A DNA stretch of 64,000 bases from a virus. Made by a program: the position numbers and the translations under genes. This document shows positions 60,979-64,000 of this stretch, piece by piece (within the stretch, counting starts at the first letter, position 1; every line of letters begins with the position of its first letter). The stretch lies in IMG/VR virus record IMGVR_UViG_3300035670_000140, positions 1 to 64,000 of that record; one strand, written 5' to 3'. The notes beneath the pieces were generated by a model. It made no database searches. It was given only the letters and a program-made list of their open reading frames with translations, and was not told the origin of the DNA.

Positions 60979-61208
60979 TGGACTTAGCAGATCAGTTTTC
61001 ATTAGATTATTTGATCTTTAAGGAAAGACAATGTAGAAAATGTGGTAAAACTAAAAGTTTGTTGGATGATTTTTATTTAACAAGAAAAAATAGACCTACT
61101 GTACTTTCGGCATATTCATATGAGTGTAAAGTATGTACAGTAAAACGAATTGTTGAATCTAGAAAAAAGAAAAAACAAGATGTTTTGTGGGAATATCCAG
61201 ACTGGTGA
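60978..61208 (+). CDS. small zinc-finger protein (76 aa) after gp17
   Basis: ATG at 60978 overlaps the gp17 stop (TAATG); a GTG at 60966 would add four residues. MDLADQFSLDYLIFKERQCR with C-x2-C (CRKCGKTKSLLDDFY), then YECKVCTVKRIVESRKKKK. This pattern is the N-terminal zinc finger of recombination endonuclease VII/HNH-type phage proteins, but the nuclease part is absent. It may bind DNA or assist the terminase. Confidence 0.65.
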   Translation: MDLADQFSLDYLIFKERQCRKCGKTKSLLDDFYLTRKNRPTVLSAYSYECKVCTVKRIVESRKKKKQDVLWEYPDW

Positions 61209-61247
61209 GTGTTCGTGTTTCATTTCCCCACTTGAAATAGAGAAAAT

Positions 61248-61255
61248 AATAAATA
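61248..61255 (+). promoter_or_regulatory. late promoter AATAAATA before gp18
   Basis: 38 bases before the sheath gene, which also has a strong ribosome site (CAGGAG, 61281-61286). Confidence 0.55.
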
Positions 61256-61292
61256 ATTCTAGATTTAATCTGGATACCTACAGGAGAAAAAC

Positions 61293-63260
61293 ATGGCAAG
61301 TCAAATCTCGCCTGGTATTGTAATCAAGGAACGTGACCTCTCTAATGCCGTTGTAACAAATGCACAAGCAATTGTCGGTGCTTTTGCTTCAACCTTTCAG
61401 AAAGGTCCCGTTGGACAGATTGTAAATATCAGTACACAAAGAGAACTATTAGATATTTTCGGCAAACCAAATAATGATAATGCTGAGGATTGGTTTGTAG
61501 CTTCAGAATTTTTAAACTATGGCGGTAGACTTGCCTTAGTTCGTGTGGAAACTGGTACTAATTCAGCAAATAGTGGCAACAATAGTGCTTTAAATGTAAA
61601 AAACTCCGCCGACTGGGATGCTGGTCTGGGTGCTGGAGAAACTTTTGTTGCTAAGAATCCTGGTGCTTGGGGCAACTCACTAAAAGTTATTGTTGCTGAT
61701 AGAGGTGCCGACCAAATCATCACCCTTGCTACTGCTCCTGCCACACCACCTGTTGCTGGTGGTGCTGTTACTTTTAACGTTGGTGGAACAACCAAAACAG
61801 CAGAAGTAATTTCTTACAACGCCACATCAAAAGTTCTAGTTGTTGTTCTAGATGATCCTTCGGTTCTAATTACAACATCTAATACTCTAGAAGATGGTGC
61901 TACCGACGTTGCTATTACCGAAGCAAAAGATTGGTGGAGTAACACTTCAGTAGATGGTATTGCTCTTTCTTCAATCGGTCCTCGTCCTGGAACTTCACAG
62001 TATGCTGTTGATAGAGGAATCAAGTATGACGAAGTTCACGTTGCCGTTGTAGACAGCACTGGAAATATTTCAGGAACTGCTGGAACAATTATCGAGCGTT
62101 TAACTTACCTCTCGAAGTTAGAAGATGGTAAAGGAACAGAGAATCAAGTTTCATACTATAAGACAGCAATCAACGAGTCTTCTGCTTACATCTATACTGG
62201 CGCTACCATCGTCGGTGGGTATGCTCCACTTTCGACTGCTGCTGGCGTAGCATGGGCACAAGATTCTGGTGATTTAAATTCAGGAGATCTTTTCCGTCTT
62301 GCCCTAGCTACTTCGACAGCGTTAGCAGATGGTGCCGATGATTATGCTTATGATTCTGGAGAAATTGGCGATGCCTATGATCTTTTCCTAGAAACAGAAG
62401 AGTCAGAAATTGATTTCGTTCTAATGGGCGGTTCAATGGCATCGGAAGCTGATACAAAATTAAAAGCAGCTTCTGTAGTGGCGGTTGCTCAAACTAGAAA
62501 AGACTGTGTTGCTTTTGTTTCTCCTCACAAAGGTAATCAAATTGCTACTTCGGGTGGAGCGTTGACAAGAAGTGTACAGAAGTTAAATACAATCAACTTC
62601 TTTAATACTCTTTCTTCAACTTCATACGCTGTGTTTGATAGTGGTTATAAGTACATGTATGATCGTTTCAACGATAAGTATCGTTGGATTCCATGTAACG
62701 GAGACGTTGCTGGTTTGTGTGTTTCTACTTCCGCCACTCTTGATGATTGGTATTCACCTGCTGGTACAAATCGTGGTGGTCTAAGAAATGCTGTTAAACT
62801 AGCATTCAACCCAACACAAGCTGATAGAGACGAACTCTACCAGGCAAGAATCAATCCTATTGTTTCTTTCCCTGGATCTGGAGTTATTCTATTCGGTGAT
62901 AAGACTGCTCTTGCTTCTCCTTCTGCTTTTGATAGAATTAACGTTCGTCGTTTATTCCTCAATATTCAAAAGAGAGCTGAAGAACTTGCTAAGGGAGTTC
63001 TATTCGAGCAAAACGATGCTACAACCAGAGTTGGTTTTGCTTCTGCTCTAAACTCATATATGAGTGAAGTTCAAGCAAGAAGAGGAGTTACCGACTTCCT
63101 CGTGGTTTGTGATGAAACTAACAATACTCCAGAAGTTATTGATAGAAACGAGTTTGTTGCTGAAATTTATATCAAACCAACCCGTTCTATCAACTACATC
63201 ACAGTAACTTTAACAGCTACTAAGACTGGTGTATCGTTTAGCGAAGTTATCGGTGCCTGA
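61293..63260 (+). CDS. 18: tail sheath protein gp18
   Basis: 655 aa, near T4 gp18 (659). ISPGIVIKERDLSNAVVTNA with IVGAFASTFQKGPVGQIVNI at the N-terminus, the SEFLNYGGRLALVRV strand, and the C-terminal handshake domain (DKTALASPSAFDRINVRRLF, RGVTDFLVVCDETNNTPEVI). The contractile sheath subunit. Codons are more GC- and C-ending than in the fibres, consistent with high expression. Confidence 0.96.
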   Translation: MASQISPGIVIKERDLSNAVVTNAQAIVGAFASTFQKGPVGQIVNISTQRELLDIFGKPNNDNAEDWFVASEFLNYGGRLALVRVETGTNSANSGNNSALNVKNSADWDAGLGAGETFVAKNPGAWGNSLKVIVADRGADQIITLATAPATPPVAGGAVTFNVGGTTKTAEVISYNATSKVLVVVLDDPSVLITTSNTLEDGATDVAITEAKDWWSNTSVDGIALSSIGPRPGTSQYAVDRGIKYDEVHVAVVDSTGNISGTAGTIIERLTYLSKLEDGKGTENQVSYYKTAINESSAYIYTGATIVGGYAPLSTAAGVAWAQDSGDLNSGDLFRLALATSTALADGADDYAYDSGEIGDAYDLFLETEESEIDFVLMGGSMASEADTKLKAASVVAVAQTRKDCVAFVSPHKGNQIATSGGALTRSVQKLNTINFFNTLSSTSYAVFDSGYKYMYDRFNDKYRWIPCNGDVAGLCVSTSATLDDWYSPAGTNRGGLRNAVKLAFNPTQADRDELYQARINPIVSFPGSGVILFGDKTALASPSAFDRINVRRLFLNIQKRAEELAKGVLFEQNDATTRVGFASALNSYMSEVQARRGVTDFLVVCDETNNTPEVIDRNEFVAEIYIKPTRSINYITVTLTATKTGVSFSEVIGA

Positions 63261-63289
63261 TATCACAAACAAACTAGAGGTAAAAAACG

Positions 63290-63919
63290 ATGGCAACTAA
63301 AATTAACGAGTTTATCACTACTATTGGGCAAGGTGTCAAGCCCAATATGTTCTCCATTGATATTCAATGGCCTAGCACTGGATTTGCTAGTGGACAACCA
63401 GACAACAATGATAAGGATCTTACAAATATTCTTTGTAAGTCTGCTGCTCTCCCAGCATCCAACCTAGGTGTAATTGAAGTTCCTTTCCGTGGTCGTACAG
63501 TAAAGATCGCTGGAGATAGAACATTTGATACTTGGACTGCTACATTTTTTAATGATAAGGATATGAAACTACGTTCATACTTTGAGCAGTGGTTGGAAGC
63601 GATGAATACCCATGAAGGTAACTACGCTCCTCTATTCGTTCCTAACCAGACTGATGGTTACATGTGTGATGTTAAAGTTAAGCAGTTAGAGAAGAACGCT
63701 AATACTAGCGGTGGTCAAGTTCTAAGAGAATATATTCTCAAGCACTCTTTCCCAACTAACGTTTCTCAGATTGATCTTGCTTATGATAGCAATGATCAGG
63801 TTGAAGAATTCTCAGTTGAATTCCAATATTCATACTGGTTAGTTCAAGCTCCTACTTCAAGTAACATTGAAGGTGGTTCAAGCGGAAGAACTGGTACTTC
63901 AAAACTGATCGAAAACTGA
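63290..63919 (+). CDS. 19: tail tube protein gp19
   Basis: 209 aa against 163 in T4. NMFSIDIQWPSTGFASGQPD, then CKSAALPASNLGVIEVPFRG with RTVKIAGDRTFDTWTATFFN, and DVKVKQLEKN with a C-terminal EFQYSYWLVQ: the tube fold of T4-like phages. Inner tail tube. A Ser/Gly/Thr tail ends the protein. Confidence 0.95.
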   Translation: MATKINEFITTIGQGVKPNMFSIDIQWPSTGFASGQPDNNDKDLTNILCKSAALPASNLGVIEVPFRGRTVKIAGDRTFDTWTATFFNDKDMKLRSYFEQWLEAMNTHEGNYAPLFVPNQTDGYMCDVKVKQLEKNANTSGGQVLREYILKHSFPTNVSQIDLAYDSNDQVEEFSVEFQYSYWLVQAPTSSNIEGGSSGRTGTSKLIEN

Positions 63920-63922
63920 TTA

Positions 63923-63930
63923 AATAAATA
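63923..63930 (+). promoter_or_regulatory. late promoter AATAAATA before gp20
   Basis: Four bases after the gp19 stop and 29 bases before the gp20 start. Confidence 0.55.
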
Positions 63931-63949
63931 GATCTATAGAATAGATCTA
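63929..63949 (+). repeat. 9-bp perfect hairpin in the gp20 leader
   Basis: TAGATCTAT, loop AGA, ATAGATCTA. Lies between the late promoter and the ribosome-binding region of gp20. Confidence 0.7.
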
Positions 63950-63958
63950 CACAATACT

Positions 63959-64000
63959 ATGAGTCAACTGTTTGGTTTTTTAATTAACAAAAAGGGGGGA
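63959..64000 (+). CDS. 20: portal protein gp20, N-terminal 14 codons (cut by the window end)
   Basis: MSQLFGFLINKKGG runs off the window. Start and position right after gp19 match the T4-like order; the phrase LFGF.I.K is usual for cyanophage portals. The dodecameric portal is the DNA gate and terminase dock. Confidence 0.8.
   Translation, partial: MSQLFGFLINKKGG

Noticed and set aside
1-64000. CRISPR arrays, integrase/attachment sites, insertion sequences, host metabolic genes
   Set aside because: None seen: no regularly spaced repeats, no recombinase or transposase motifs, and no photosynthesis or phosphate genes in this window.

Overview
The window is the structural half, plus part of the small-gene (accessory) half, of a T4-like cyanophage genome (Kyanoviridae-type myovirus of a Synechococcus-like host). 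Every supported gene is on the + strand. The diagnosis rests on a gene order typical of T4-like cyanophages: gp25, gp6, gp7, gp8, a giant DUF4815-type baseplate protein, gp10-like, fibres, gp13, gp14, gp15, gp16, gp17, gp18, gp19, gp20. T4-type late promoters (TATAAATA) precede many of these. Cyanobacterial signatures are DnaA boxes of the cyanobacterial form TTTTCCACA and several small proteins of types seen in cyanophages. No tRNA, CRISPR array, insertion sequence or photosynthesis gene was seen.

Region 1 (1-4884) is one tightly packed operon of about 19 very small early-type genes. Most are joined by 4- to 8-base start/stop overlaps, and many begin with the same ATGACTGA junction. Few have a recognisable function: a Cys-rich zinc-binding type protein, a two-helix membrane protein, and a zinc-ribbon protein at the end.

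Region 2 (4836-5423) is the most unusual part. Two clusters of DnaA boxes (five exact, one near match) flank a 57-aa gene and are followed by a very AT-rich stretch with a 14-bp perfect dyad. It looks like a DnaA-type replication origin, which T4-like phages are not known to need.

Region 3 (5424-9711) holds small genes that mostly have their own sigma70-like promoter. These promoters sit in a repeated intergenic module: a G5/C5 inverted repeat whose loop carries the -35 box, often overlapping the stop codon of the gene before. From about 7.5 kb the DNA becomes strongly GC-rich and looks host-derived. It encodes an ArdA-like antirestriction protein, an NYETWN-family protein and a small exported protein.

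Region 4 (9712-54367) starts with small late genes (PAAR-like spike tip candidate, 47-aa basic protein). It continues with the baseplate: gp25, gp6, a 3232-aa gp7, a 617-aa gp8, a 2693-aa DUF4815-type protein, a 1464-aa gp10-like protein and a 2669-aa fibre. Then come three LamG-like lectin proteins, another fibre and a fibre chaperone. The baseplate and fibre proteins share a recurring G-x-G-Y beta module. After the fibres lies a short enzyme cassette: a U32-like (Fe-S) protein fused to a methyltransferase, and a 2-oxoglutarate/Fe(II) oxygenase. These are candidates for modifying fibres or another target.

Region 5 (54371-64000) follows a clear terminator. It encodes neck (gp13, gp14), tail terminator (gp15), terminase (gp16, gp17), several cyanophage-specific proteins, sheath (gp18), tube (gp19) and the first 14 codons of the portal (gp20).
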